A stretch of 64,000 bases of DNA from Paraburkholderia monticola (GCF_001580545.1 NZ_LRBG01000037.1:62001-126000), one strand, 5' to 3'. Counted from the first letter of the stretch, positions 46,354 through 54,682 are shown. The notes: generated by a model not told the origin, from the letters alone. Program-made: numbers and translations.

Positions 46354-47106
46354 CTAGCCCGGCGACCTGCGGTTCAGCAGCCGTGCCAGCGGTTCAGGCA
46401 GGCCCTGGTTCGGCTTGACGGGCGGCGCGGCGAAACTGCCTTTGGTCGCTTTTTTCGGGCTCAACCGGATCAGCCCCTCGAGCTGGGCGATCGCACTCGA
46501 CACGCCATCGACCACCGGCACGGACAATTCGCCACGTATCTCACGCGCGAGCCCTGCCAGAGGAGCACCGGCGATGATGATGACGTCGGCCCCATCGACC
46601 TCGACCACCTCGTTGCACAGTGCCTTCAGTCGTTCCGCGTAGTCCTGCTGCACGCTGCCGATATCGCGCAACGGTTCCTCGAGCGCGCGGATGCTCGCGA
46701 GCCGGCTCACCAGGTGGCTGCGCTCGACAGTCTCGCGATACCACGCCTTGATGCGCGGCGAAATCGCGATGATCGAGAAGCGCTGCCCGAGCGTCGCCGC
46801 AGTCATCAGCGACGACTCGGTCAGTCCAACCACCGGCACGTCGATCAACTCCTTGATGCCCTGCAGACCCGGATCGCCGAACGCGGCGACCACGACACCA
46901 TCGTAGGAACCATGGCGTTCGGCCGCCACGCATGCGGTGGCATAAGCGCCGACCAGCGCTTCGAAGCGAGTCTCAATGTACGCAACGCCGAACGGCGCGG
47001 TCGCGACCGCGATCTCGGTACCGGGCGAGGCGCTGCGTTGCGCCTCCGCCTGAATGAGCGTCGAGACGCTTTCGGAGATATTGGGATTGATGACCAGGAT
47101 CTTCAT
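46354..47106 (-). CDS. Asp/Glu/hydantoin racemase family protein without catalytic cysteines
   Basis: This 250-residue protein starts MKILVINPNISESVSTLIQA and has the hydantoin/allantoin racemase fold pattern (FGDPGLQGIKELIDVPVVGL, LGQRFSIIAISPRIKAWY). Family racemases use two cysteines; here the first position is Ala75 (VVVAAFGDPG) and the second Gly180 (IIIAGAPLAGL). A normal two-base racemisation is therefore unlikely unless another pair of residues is used. It lies 14 nt after the dihydropyrimidinase gene, so the two are co-transcribed. GGAAAGAAGC precedes the ATG at 47106. It could bind a ureide or be a decarboxylase-type relative. Confidence 0.82.
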   Translation of the reverse strand: MKILVINPNISESVSTLIQAEAQRSASPGTEIAVATAPFGVAYIETRFEALVGAYATACVAAERHGSYDGVVVAAFGDPGLQGIKELIDVPVVGLTESSLMTAATLGQRFSIIAISPRIKAWYRETVERSHLVSRLASIRALEEPLRDIGSVQQDYAERLKALCNEVVEVDGADVIIIAGAPLAGLAREIRGELSVPVVDGVSSAIAQLEGLIRLSPKKATKGSFAAPPVKPNQGLPEPLARLLNRRSPG

Positions 47107-47120
47107 GCTTCTTTCCGATA

Positions 47121-48536
47121 TCAAAGGTCGATGTACTGCGGTTTGCCAGCAGGGAGAAACCGCCCCCGGCCCGCTTCCGGCTCGAGATAGCGGCCGCCTT
47201 CGACCAGCAGTTCGCCGCGCGACAGGCAGTACTTCGGCCAACCTTGAACGGTACGTCCCTCGTACGGCGTGTAGTCGACGTTGTGGTGGAGCGCGTCGTT
47301 CGCGATGGTCACTTGCCTGAGCGGGTCCCACAGAACGATGTCGGCGTCTGCGCCGACCGCGATCGTCCCCTTGCGCGGATAGAGGCCGTACAGTTTCGCG
47401 GGATTCAACGACGTCAGCTCGACGAATTTGTGCAGCGACAGCTTGCCGTGGTTCACACCATCGAACAGCAGCGCCAACCGGGTCTCGATGCCGGGGATGC
47501 CGTTCGGGATGTGCTCGAACGACACCTCTTCACCGCCCGGCTTTTTGCCTTGGGGATCATCGAATGAGAACGGCGCGTGGTCGGACGAGAACACGCTGAA
47601 TACGCCACGCTTCAACGCGCTCCACACCGCTTTCTGGCTCGACGTGTCGCGTGGCGGCGGACTGCAAACGCACTTGGCGCCGTGATAGCCGTCCTCATGA
47701 CCGAGGTCTTCCGCGGTCAGATAGAGGTACTGCGGGCAGGTCTCGGCGTAGATGTTGAGGCCGCGTTGCTGCGCCCATTCGATCTGCTCGATCGCATCCT
47801 GGCCCGACACATGGACGATCAGGATCGGCACGTCGACGAGTTCGGAAAACGCGATCGCGCGGTGTGTGGCCTCTCGCTCGACCACCGCCGGCCGCGACAG
47901 CGCGTGATACTTCGGTGCGTGCTTGCCGGCTTCAGTGAGCTTGTCGGTGAGCCACGCGATGCAGTCCGAGTTCTCCGCATGCACCATCACGAGTGCCTGG
48001 TTGCGGCGCGCGACATCCATCACCTCGAGGATCTCGCGGTCGCTGAGCTTCAGATCGTCATAAGTCATGTAGATCTTGAACGAGGTGTAACCGGCTGCGA
48101 TCAGTTCTGGCAACTCGCGTTCCAGCACCTCCGGCGTCGGATCGGAGACGATCAGATGGAATGCGTAGTCGGTCACTGCGCGACCGTCGGCGCGGCGGTG
48201 GTAGTCGGCCACCGCGGCTTTGAGCGATTGCCCCTTTGCCTGCGCGGCGAACGGGATCACCGTCGTGGTACCGCCGCACACGGCGGCGCGTGTGCCGCTG
48301 TGGAAGTCGTCGGCCATCTTCAACCCGTCCGGCATGGGTTGATCCAGATGGCAGTGCGCGTCGATACCGCCGGGCAACGCCAGCAAGCCAGTGGCGTCGA
48401 TCTCGCGCCGGCCGGCGTCGAGGTCGCGGCCCAGCGCGACGACGATGCCGTCCTTCACACCAATATCGCAGTTGAAGCGCTCGGACGCGGTGACCACGTC
48501 GGCGTTGCGGATTACGAGGTCGTATACGGTTGTCAT
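47121..48536 (-). CDS. Dihydropyrimidinase / D-hydantoinase-type amidohydrolase
   Basis: This 471-residue amidohydrolase has all metal and catalytic residues of the family: H61 and H63 (IDAHCHLDQPM), the carboxylated K154 (TSFKIYMTYD), H186 (VMVHAENSD), H242 (IVHVSGQDA) and D319 (SSDHAPFSFDD). It opens dihydrouracil, hydantoin or related cyclic amides to N-carbamoyl acids. The start at 48536 is MTTVYDLVIRNADVVTASER. It is 10 nt downstream of the AMDase-like gene and 14 nt upstream of the racemase-like gene, a tight operon. No N-carbamoyl hydrolase gene is in the window. Confidence 0.9.
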   Translation of the reverse strand: MTTVYDLVIRNADVVTASERFNCDIGVKDGIVVALGRDLDAGRREIDATGLLALPGGIDAHCHLDQPMPDGLKMADDFHSGTRAAVCGGTTTVIPFAAQAKGQSLKAAVADYHRRADGRAVTDYAFHLIVSDPTPEVLERELPELIAAGYTSFKIYMTYDDLKLSDREILEVMDVARRNQALVMVHAENSDCIAWLTDKLTEAGKHAPKYHALSRPAVVEREATHRAIAFSELVDVPILIVHVSGQDAIEQIEWAQQRGLNIYAETCPQYLYLTAEDLGHEDGYHGAKCVCSPPPRDTSSQKAVWSALKRGVFSVFSSDHAPFSFDDPQGKKPGGEEVSFEHIPNGIPGIETRLALLFDGVNHGKLSLHKFVELTSLNPAKLYGLYPRKGTIAVGADADIVLWDPLRQVTIANDALHHNVDYTPYEGRTVQGWPKYCLSRGELLVEGGRYLEPEAGRGRFLPAGKPQYIDL

Positions 48537-48546
48537 GGCAGGTCCC

Positions 48547-49275
48547 TCACACAACTTCGGAAAACAGGCGACCCCAGCCCGCGAGCCGGGTCGTGTCGTA
48601 GCCGGCGAGCTTCAGCGATTTCCACACGACGGTGGAGATCGTGTCGTAGAGCGGGATGCCGTGATGCTGCTCCACTTCCGAGGCCAGATGGGCGGCATGG
48701 AGATTGGTGCAGAACGTGACGATCGCTTCCGGGCGCTGCATGGCGACCTCGCGAATTTGCGCGCGCAGCGTGTCTTCGCTGACTTCGGAAAACTGGAAGT
48801 TCACTTTCAGGCCGAGATGGTTTTCGGAAGAGCAGTCGATGCCGTTCTCGCGATAGTTGGCGACGATCTTCTGCTGCACCTCCTTGAGGTACGGCGTGAC
48901 CAGACCGAATTTCTTCACGCCGGTCGCGGCCAGAATTTCGTTCAATGCCAGCACCGACGTGGTCGCGCGAATGCCGGTCGCCGCTTCGATCTCACGGCAC
49001 AAGCGGCGGTCGGACTCGAAGCCGAGCCAGCCGGATGAAGTGCCGTTCCATGCGATCACATCGACGTTGGCGTCGGCCAGCAGCCGTGCGGCCTGAATGA
49101 TATGGGTCGTGTCGAACTGCCCGAGTGCCTGATCGGATAGCGAAATTTCAGTGACCCTGAAGCGCGAGAAATGGGCACTGACACCGGGCAACTGCGCCAC
49201 CATCGCGCTCGTAATCGGTTCGAGCGCGGTATTGGATGACGGGGTAAGCATGCCGAGCTTGACGCGTTTGCTCAT
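48547..49275 (-). CDS. Maleate isomerase / arylmalonate decarboxylase family protein, single-Cys type
   Basis: This 242-residue protein starts MSKRVKLGMLTPSSNTALEP, the family's first strand and binding loop. Maleate isomerases carry two catalytic cysteines. Here the first site is G78 (AWNGTSSGW) and the second keeps C189 (VTFCTNLHAAH). The Gly/Cys combination resembles arylmalonate decarboxylase from Bordetella (G74/C188) more than the isomerases. It precedes the dihydropyrimidinase gene by 10 nt. It may decarboxylate or isomerise an acid formed in the ureide pathway; the substrate is not evident. Confidence 0.82.
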   Translation of the reverse strand: MSKRVKLGMLTPSSNTALEPITSAMVAQLPGVSAHFSRFRVTEISLSDQALGQFDTTHIIQAARLLADANVDVIAWNGTSSGWLGFESDRRLCREIEAATGIRATTSVLALNEILAATGVKKFGLVTPYLKEVQQKIVANYRENGIDCSSENHLGLKVNFQFSEVSEDTLRAQIREVAMQRPEAIVTFCTNLHAAHLASEVEQHHGIPLYDTISTVVWKSLKLAGYDTTRLAGWGRLFSEVV

Positions 49276-49318
49276 GATGAAATCAACAATCAAATGGTAA
49301 AGGTAATGAACGCCTGGC

Positions 49319-50617
49319 TCAGACCGGCAGCTTGCGTTCGTAGTCGATGAGCGTCGAACAGACAAAGAGCCCCACGCCAGCGGCAGCGAAGAACATCAGC
49401 GCCAGGAAATACGAGCCCGTGGTTTGCACGATCAAGCCCACGATGATCGGAACGAGGACCCCACCGATATTTCCGCCGAGGTTCATGAAGCCGCCGAGAA
49501 AGCCGACCTTGTTGCGGGTACCGAGAATCGAAGGCAAACACCAGTAGAGACCGCACCAGCGCAGGAAGAACAGCGTGGACGCGAGCAACACCACCACCGT
49601 CGTCGGATTGCTGACGTAAGCGACCGAGAAGATCGACGCGGTGGCTGCCACGGCGGCGATACTGAACAGCGTGCGCATCACGCGATTGGGCGAGCCGCCC
49701 GCTGCTTTCCACTTGTCGGCGATCCATCCGCCGATCAGTTCACCGACGAAGCCGCTGAAGAAAATGGCGAAACTGGCGCCGCCCATCTGCTGGATATTGA
49801 AGCCGTGAACCTTGTTCAGATAGTTCGGCATCCAGGTCAGCAACCCATAGAACACCGAGTTGAAACACATCCAGCCGAAGAACATGCACCACACCGAGCG
49901 ATAGCGGAAAAAGTCCATGCTGCGGCCGGTGGCGTGAATCGGCTCGCTGCGGTGCTCTTCCTGCAGCGCCGCTTCGAGATAGTCGGCTTCGCCCTGATTG
50001 ACGGACGGATGCTCGCGCGGGTTGTTTCGGATGTAGTACCAGGCGAACAGGCCGGCCAGCATGGTGCCCGCCCCCGCCACCACGAAGGACGTGCGCCACG
50101 ATCCGAATTCGCTGATCAACCCGGAGATGATCACCGCACCGAGTGCCGCTCCGAGGGGTGCACCGCCGTCGAGCAGCGTCGCGCCGCGGCCACGTTCGTG
50201 CCGCGTCAGCCACATCGCGTTGAGCTTGCCGCCTGCGGGGTAGATCGGTGCTTCCGCGGCGCCAAGGCCGAGACGGGTGAGGATCAGCGCGGTGGCCGTC
50301 GTGCAGAGGGCGGCTATCCCCTGAAAGAAGCCCCAGAACAACGTGGCGCACGCGATCACGATGCGTGGCTTGAATCGGTCGGCCAGCATGCCGCCCGGAA
50401 TCTGCATGAACGCATAAGTCCAGAAGAACGAGCTGAGAATCAGCCCCTGCACGGCAGGGGCGATATGAAACTCCTTGGCAATGAGGGGCATGGCCACGGA
50501 CAGCGAAGCCCGGTCCACGTAGTTGATCGAGATCAGCATCAACATGATCAGAAAGATTCGCCAGCGTACGCCGGTCCTGACCTCGGTCTGCACTGCCGCA
50601 TTTACGGTCCGCATCAT
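49319..50617 (-). CDS. MFS transporter, anion:cation symporter (ACS) type
   Basis: This 432-residue protein has 12 membrane helices. It shows ACS-type features: MLMLISINYVDRASLSVAMP in helix 1, PGGMLADRFKPRIVIACATL after helix 2 and LTRLGLGAAEAPIYPAGGKL in helix 4. Relatives carry hexuronates, galactonate and other organic acids. CGGAGGAGACATAG precedes twin ATGs at 50617/50614. It is the first gene of the minus-strand ureide operon and is divergent from the GntR regulator, so it probably imports an acid substrate of the pathway. Confidence 0.88.
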   Translation of the reverse strand: MMRTVNAAVQTEVRTGVRWRIFLIMLMLISINYVDRASLSVAMPLIAKEFHIAPAVQGLILSSFFWTYAFMQIPGGMLADRFKPRIVIACATLFWGFFQGIAALCTTATALILTRLGLGAAEAPIYPAGGKLNAMWLTRHERGRGATLLDGGAPLGAALGAVIISGLISEFGSWRTSFVVAGAGTMLAGLFAWYYIRNNPREHPSVNQGEADYLEAALQEEHRSEPIHATGRSMDFFRYRSVWCMFFGWMCFNSVFYGLLTWMPNYLNKVHGFNIQQMGGASFAIFFSGFVGELIGGWIADKWKAAGGSPNRVMRTLFSIAAVAATASIFSVAYVSNPTTVVVLLASTLFFLRWCGLYWCLPSILGTRNKVGFLGGFMNLGGNIGGVLVPIIVGLIVQTTGSYFLALMFFAAAGVGLFVCSTLIDYERKLPV

Positions 50618-50818
50618 CTATGTCTCCTCCGTTCGCCTGATCGGCTTCGGTTTCCTGTCCGTGACCGTTCCCGGCCCGGTGCGCTGTGTGCGCCAACGCA
50701 GTATATGATGCCTAATTATGAATTACAAGCGCTACATATCGTTGATTTTTATACGTTTTTATTTTTGTGGATAGTCCAACGAAGCTGTAAGACAATTAAG
50801 CAAAAGCGGAACATCCGA
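50618..50818. promoter_or_regulatory. Divergent promoter region, MFS operon / GntR gene
   Basis: About 200 nt with a sharp AT-rich block at 50700-50775. It holds the 13-nt palindrome TAATT-ATG-AATTA (50713-50725), flanked by ATATGAT and ACATATC, a plausible operator for the GntR protein. Both promoters must lie here. Confidence 0.5.
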
Positions 50819-51532
50819 ATGGAACCACGCGACATGGACACGAAGTCACTCACAGCAGAAGCCCGCAAGCGGATCAGCCTCCGCGGCACGGGAATGTATG
50901 CGGCCATCGCGCAGCAATTGCGCGACATGATTCTCGAAGGCGAATTGGCGCCCGGCCAGCATATCGACGAGAAAGCGCTGTGCGAACAGTTCGACATCTC
51001 CCGAACGCCTCTGCGCGAGGCGCTCAAGACCCTGGTGACTGAAGGGCATGTGACTCATCGCCAGCACATGGGCTTTCAGGTCGCGCCGATCGACAAGGAC
51101 GAGATTGCGGCCATCTTCGAAGTGCTGCATGGCCTCGAGGAAACCGCGGGACGGCTGGCTGCCCAGCGCATCGACGACAAGCAGATGAAGGTCCTGCTGG
51201 AGCGCCATCGCACCATGGAGACCTACCATCGCGAGGGCAAGCGCACGGCCTACTACCGCGCCAATCAGAAAGTGCATCAGCAGATCGTCGATGTCGCCGG
51301 TAACTCCGTGCTATCCGACATGTACGCGGCGTTGATGAGCAAGATCCACCGTGCGCGAGGCGCGGCCAATGCCGATGTGCTCCGCTGGGCCGAGTCGCTT
51401 GGCGAACACAGTGAAATATTGAATGCGTTGGCGAAGCGCGATGGAGCATCCCTCGGCCGGTTGTTGCGCGAACATTCGGAACACACGGCAGCGGAAGTGA
51501 TGAAAGTGCTGAAGGCTACGAGCGGGAATTAG
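50819..51532 (+). CDS. GntR family transcriptional regulator, FadR/FCD subfamily
   Basis: This 237-residue protein has an N-terminal winged helix (YAAIAQQLRDMILEGELAPG; LCEQFDISRTPLREALKTL) and a C-terminal FCD all-helical ligand domain (EIAAIFEVLHGLEETAGRLA, YYRANQKVHQQIVDVAGNSV, LGEHSEILNALAKRDGASLG). FCD-type regulators usually repress catabolic operons until a small organic acid binds. It is divergent from the hydantoin/dihydropyrimidine-type operon and is its likely regulator. An ATG 15 nt downstream is an alternative start. Confidence 0.9.
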   Translation: MEPRDMDTKSLTAEARKRISLRGTGMYAAIAQQLRDMILEGELAPGQHIDEKALCEQFDISRTPLREALKTLVTEGHVTHRQHMGFQVAPIDKDEIAAIFEVLHGLEETAGRLAAQRIDDKQMKVLLERHRTMETYHREGKRTAYYRANQKVHQQIVDVAGNSVLSDMYAALMSKIHRARGAANADVLRWAESLGEHSEILNALAKRDGASLGRLLREHSEHTAAEVMKVLKATSGN

Positions 51533-52020
51533 CGAAGGCCTTTCAAACTTGTGCTGACCGTCGGTTTTTCCCCTCGTCCTCACCCCGGATCAAGCCATCT
51601 GCGATACCCGGTCCGCTCGATTTCTATTTGTCGTACGCCGCGTGAGCAAACGCCTCTCGAAGTGTCGGCTGTTGTTTGCTTTGCGTCCGGCTGAAAGAAC
51701 ATCGAGCTAATCGCCGCCCCGGTCCCTGCCGAACATCGATTCACTGCGATTGGGCGATCACGCCAATTGACCACAATATTTGGCGACTTAAACGGCGGCT
51801 TTCTGGCGCGCGGCCGCCGATCGAATGTTCCGGCAATCGACTGACTAACGGCTGCTCCTGGCTCGGAACCTGACGGACGAGCGACGCGCACAATTCGCGC
51901 CATCGCTGACGTTCAGGTGTCGCCGCCCGTGAGGCAGCTTTAAGGCACTCTCCTGCCCTCCCCATCACGGTGGCCACGAATGTCAGGTGTCGTTGTCAGC
52001 GAACGCGTACTCACGACCCA
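51533..52020. other. Intergenic stretch left of the IS1182 element
   Basis: About 490 nt between the GntR gene and the insertion element. Codon use in all frames looks non-coding and I saw no repeat or RNA gene. Its last seven bases (CGACCCA, 52014-52020) form the left copy of the direct repeat flanking the IS. Confidence 0.35.
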
Positions 52021-52040
52021 GGTCGTGTGGAAACGCCCAG
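52021..52040 (+). repeat. Left imperfect terminal inverted repeat of the IS1182 element
   Basis: GGTCGTGTGGAAACGCCCAG reads inward from the left end. It matches the right end (53671-53690, read on the minus strand) over the core GTGTG-x-AAAC with a 1-nt offset. Confidence 0.65.
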
Positions 52041-52182
52041 AGAGCGGCAAACGCGACTCGCGGCGTCACACCGACCGGCGTGTTTAACTGCGTTTGCAAT
52101 CGATTCGACAACACCGAATCATTAGACGGTTCTAATGCTTTATACGCAGCTGTTCAAGGTTTGCTTTTAGCGTTACGGGTGC

Positions 52183-53628
52183 TTATGCACCCGCCAGCCG
52201 CATAGCTTTCAGTGTCTTCCTGAACCCCAGAATTCTCAGCACTCGCATCAGATTGTAGGCAAGTACGTTCAAGCTCATCTCAGTACCCACGTTTGGCAAC
52301 CTGCGTGTCAGGAAGTGCGTATAACCCATCCAGTGCTTGAACGTCCCGAAGACATGTTCGACCGTCCGTCTGCGTATTGTCATTGCCTCTGGGGACTGGT
52401 CGAGTCGACGTTGGACTCCTTCCAGTACCGATTCATGTTCCCATCGGCTAATTCTCCGATACTTACTCGGAGTACATCGGGATTTCATCGAACACTGAGG
52501 GCATGAACTACTCCAGTAACGGTGCATTTGCATGCCATGTTCTTCTCCGGTGTAGCGGTAAATCGCGCGTTTGCCTGCTGGACATTGGTATTCGTCGTCT
52601 CGGGCAATGTAGATGAAGTCTGCCCGGTCGAATCGGCCATGAGCTTTTGCCCTTGATGTCGTTGGCTTAGGTAGCATCACTGCAATGCCCGCATCTGCGC
52701 ATGCCTTGATCTGCGGAGCATTGTAATAACCGCGATCGGCGACTGCCCGCAGTCTGGTCCTACCCATCGCATCGCGTGCGGCTTTCGCGATAGGACTCAA
52801 CTGTCCCCGGTCGCTACCAGAGTTTGTGACCTCGTGAGCAACAATGAGGTGGTGTTTGGCGTCTACTGCCACCTGTACGTTGTAACCCACCATGCCCGAG
52901 CCTTTGCCGCTCGTCGCCATGGAACGCGCGTCGGGATCAGTCATCGAGAGTTGCCCATCAGGCTGCGCCTTGAGTTGCTCCTTGATCTGATCGAGCTTGC
53001 GCATCTGCTCGCGCAAGCGTGCGATCTTGTCTTGCAATCGAGTCGTCTTTGCTTCCAGTTCAGCGGGCTGCGTACGATCGGCGGTCTCCAGAGCGTTCAG
53101 ATACCGCTGGATGCTCTCCTCGATCTGCTTCTGGCGCTTGTCGATCTTGCCCTCTGTGAAGTTGCGATCGCGAGTGTTGGCTGCCTTGAACTTGCTACCG
53201 TCGATAGCAACAAGTGCCTGCGAGAACAGCTTCAACTCACGGCATAGGACGACGAAGCGGCGACACACGTTGCGAATGCCGGTGCCGTTGTCACGACGGA
53301 AGTCACCGATGGTCTTGAAGTCCGGCGCCAGACGACCCGTGAGCCACATTAATTCAACATTGCGTTGGCATTCACGTTCCAGCCGGCGGCTCGACTGAAC
53401 CCGGTTCAGATAGCCGTAGATATAGATCTTCAACAGGACAGCGGGATGATAGGACGGACGACCTGTAGTCGACGGCGTCGCTCCATCGAAGCCCAGTGAT
53501 CCAAGGTCAAGCTCTTCAACAAACGCCTCGATAATCCTGATCGGATTGTCTTCGGCGACGAAGTCATCGAGGCATTCTGGAAGCAGCGTCATCTGCTTGC
53601 GGTCCTCGCCTTCTATGAATCGCTTCAT
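52183..53628 (-). CDS. IS1182-family transposase, apparently intact
   Basis: This 481-residue protein begins MKRFIEGEDRKQMTLLPECL and has the DUF772-type N-terminal domain (IYIYGYLNRVQSSRRLEREC; RLAPDFKTIGDFRRDNG). The catalytic DDE pattern is visible: Asp in VAIDGSKFKAANT, Asp in LRAVADRGYYNAPQIKACAD and Glu in RRRTVEHVFGTFKHWMGYTH. A zinc-ribbon-like patch (CPQCSMKSRC) lies in the C-terminal third. No frameshift or internal stop is seen. Confidence 0.92.
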   Translation of the reverse strand: MKRFIEGEDRKQMTLLPECLDDFVAEDNPIRIIEAFVEELDLGSLGFDGATPSTTGRPSYHPAVLLKIYIYGYLNRVQSSRRLERECQRNVELMWLTGRLAPDFKTIGDFRRDNGTGIRNVCRRFVVLCRELKLFSQALVAIDGSKFKAANTRDRNFTEGKIDKRQKQIEESIQRYLNALETADRTQPAELEAKTTRLQDKIARLREQMRKLDQIKEQLKAQPDGQLSMTDPDARSMATSGKGSGMVGYNVQVAVDAKHHLIVAHEVTNSGSDRGQLSPIAKAARDAMGRTRLRAVADRGYYNAPQIKACADAGIAVMLPKPTTSRAKAHGRFDRADFIYIARDDEYQCPAGKRAIYRYTGEEHGMQMHRYWSSSCPQCSMKSRCTPSKYRRISRWEHESVLEGVQRRLDQSPEAMTIRRRTVEHVFGTFKHWMGYTHFLTRRLPNVGTEMSLNVLAYNLMRVLRILGFRKTLKAMRLAGA

Positions 53629-53670
53629 CCGGTCACCCAGGCTGAATGAGTTAATCCAGTCTAGGTGATC

Positions 53671-53690
53671 GGCGTGTTTTCACACAAGCT
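53671..53690 (-). repeat. Right imperfect terminal inverted repeat of the IS1182 element
   Basis: AGCTTGTGTGAAAACACGCC reads inward on the minus strand. The sequence outside (53691-53697, CGACCCA) repeats the seven bases immediately outside the left end. Confidence 0.65.
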
Positions 53691-53855
53691 CGACCCACAT
53701 GCGACATACGCTCCCATTGACCGAATGGCCGGTGTATGCGCGACGGCGGTCGCGCCACCGCTCGAGTCGGAGCGCCGCATAGACCGACCAAAAACCAACA
53801 AACAGCCATCATTTCACGAGTTCTTGAAATGGTTATGGCCGAGCACATGAAAAAC

Positions 53856-53899
53856 TTGACTCACCCTGCCGACCGACCTATAGTTCACCACATGGTGAA
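53856..53899 (+). promoter_or_regulatory. Promoter and start-codon-covering ArsR operator
   Basis: TTGACT (53856-53861) and TATAGT (53879-53884) are 17 nt apart, a near-consensus sigma70 promoter. The ATG of the ArsR gene begins 8 nt after the -10 element, so the transcript is probably leaderless. The 16-bp inverted repeat TTCACCA-CA-TGGTGAA (53884-53899) covers the start codon and is a fitting autoregulatory operator. Confidence 0.7.
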
Positions 53900-54227
53900 G
53901 TGTCCAGTCAGTCAACTCGATCGTACGTTTTCCGCCCTCGTGGACCCCACGCGGCGGGCCATCCTCGCGCGGCTAGAACGTGAGCCCGGCCTGTCGGTGA
54001 CGGAAATCGCGCGTCCGCTGCCGCTCAAATTGCCGGCGGTCATGAAGCATCTCGACGTGCTCAGCGATGCCGGTCTGATCGCGCGCACGAAGAGTGGCCG
54101 AACCGTATCGGTCGAACTCGTCGCCGCTCCGATGGAAGAGGCGATGGCGTGGCTGTCGCGCTATCAGCGCTTCTGGTCCGCGAGTTTCGACCGGCTTGCC
54201 AATTTTGTCGAAGGGGAAGATGAATGA
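53892..54227 (+). CDS. ArsR-family transcriptional repressor of an ArsR/SRPBCC pair
   Basis: This 111-residue protein (MVKCPVSQLDRTFSALVDPT, then RRAILARLEREPGLSVTEIA) has the winged helix of ArsR regulators, without the metal-binding CxC motif of classical ArsR. Its stop overlaps the next start by 4 nt. The pairing with an AHSA1/SRPBCC gene is a well-known two-gene unit in which the regulator controls the SRPBCC gene. Upstream in-frame starts from 53736 are possible, but 53892 gives the standard N-terminus. A promoter and palindrome overlap this start. Confidence 0.88.
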   Translation: MVKCPVSQLDRTFSALVDPTRRAILARLEREPGLSVTEIARPLPLKLPAVMKHLDVLSDAGLIARTKSGRTVSVELVAAPMEEAMAWLSRYQRFWSASFDRLANFVEGEDE

Positions 54228-54682
54228 GTGAGGAGAAACCCAGTCTGAAGATCGTGCGGCGCCTTAAGGCATCGCCGGCGCGAGTCTACGCGGCATGGAC
54301 GCGTCCCGAATTGATGGCGCGCTGGTGGGGTCCCGACGCCGGCCCGGTGCTGAGCGCCGAAGCCGATCCACGCGTGGGTGGCGGCTTTCGCGTGGTGTTC
54401 CAGACATTGGACGGCGAAACACACGACTGCCGCGGCGAATACCGACAGGTCGAGGTCGATCGCAAGCTCGTCTTCACATGGGAATGGGTCACGCTCCCGG
54501 AGCGACGCTCCCTTGTAACGATCCAGTTGCGGCCGCTCGAAGCGGGCACGGAGATGACGTTCACGCACGCCCAATTTTCTGATGAAGCCGCGCGTGATGG
54601 TCATCACGCAGGTTGGAGCGGGGCGTTCGAAAAGCTGGACAGTCTCGTCGCCGAACTGGAAGGCGCGGACGTTGGTGATTGA
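54224..54682 (+). CDS. SRPBCC / AHSA1-like protein
   Basis: This 152-residue protein starts MSEEKPSLKIVRRLKASPAR and has the AHSA1-type signature VYAAWTRPELMARWWGP, DPRVGGGFRVVF, EWVTLPERRSLVTIQLRP and the C-terminal GHHAGWSGAFEKLDSLV. It has a Bet v1-like pocket fold binding an unknown hydrophobic ligand. It is translationally coupled to the ArsR-family gene (ATGA overlap), which likely controls it. Confidence 0.9.
   Translation: MSEEKPSLKIVRRLKASPARVYAAWTRPELMARWWGPDAGPVLSAEADPRVGGGFRVVFQTLDGETHDCRGEYRQVEVDRKLVFTWEWVTLPERRSLVTIQLRPLEAGTEMTFTHAQFSDEAARDGHHAGWSGAFEKLDSLVAELEGADVGD

Larger units (their letters stand above)
52021..53690 (-). mobile_element. IS1182-family insertion sequence
   Basis: An element of about 1.67 kb with one transposase gene on the minus strand. 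The ends read inward as GGTCGTGTGGAAACGCCCAG (left, 52021-52040) and AGCTTGTGTGAAAACACGCC (right, 53690-53671), imperfect inverted repeats sharing GTGTG-x-AAAC. The 7-bp sequence CGACCCA lies directly outside both ends (52014-52020 and 53691-53697), a likely target-site duplication. The transposase is full length, so the element may still be active. Confidence 0.8.

Noticed and set aside
49424..50818. 465-codon in-frame upstream extension of the GntR gene
   Set aside because: It runs antisense through the MFS gene; the winged helix starts just after 50819.
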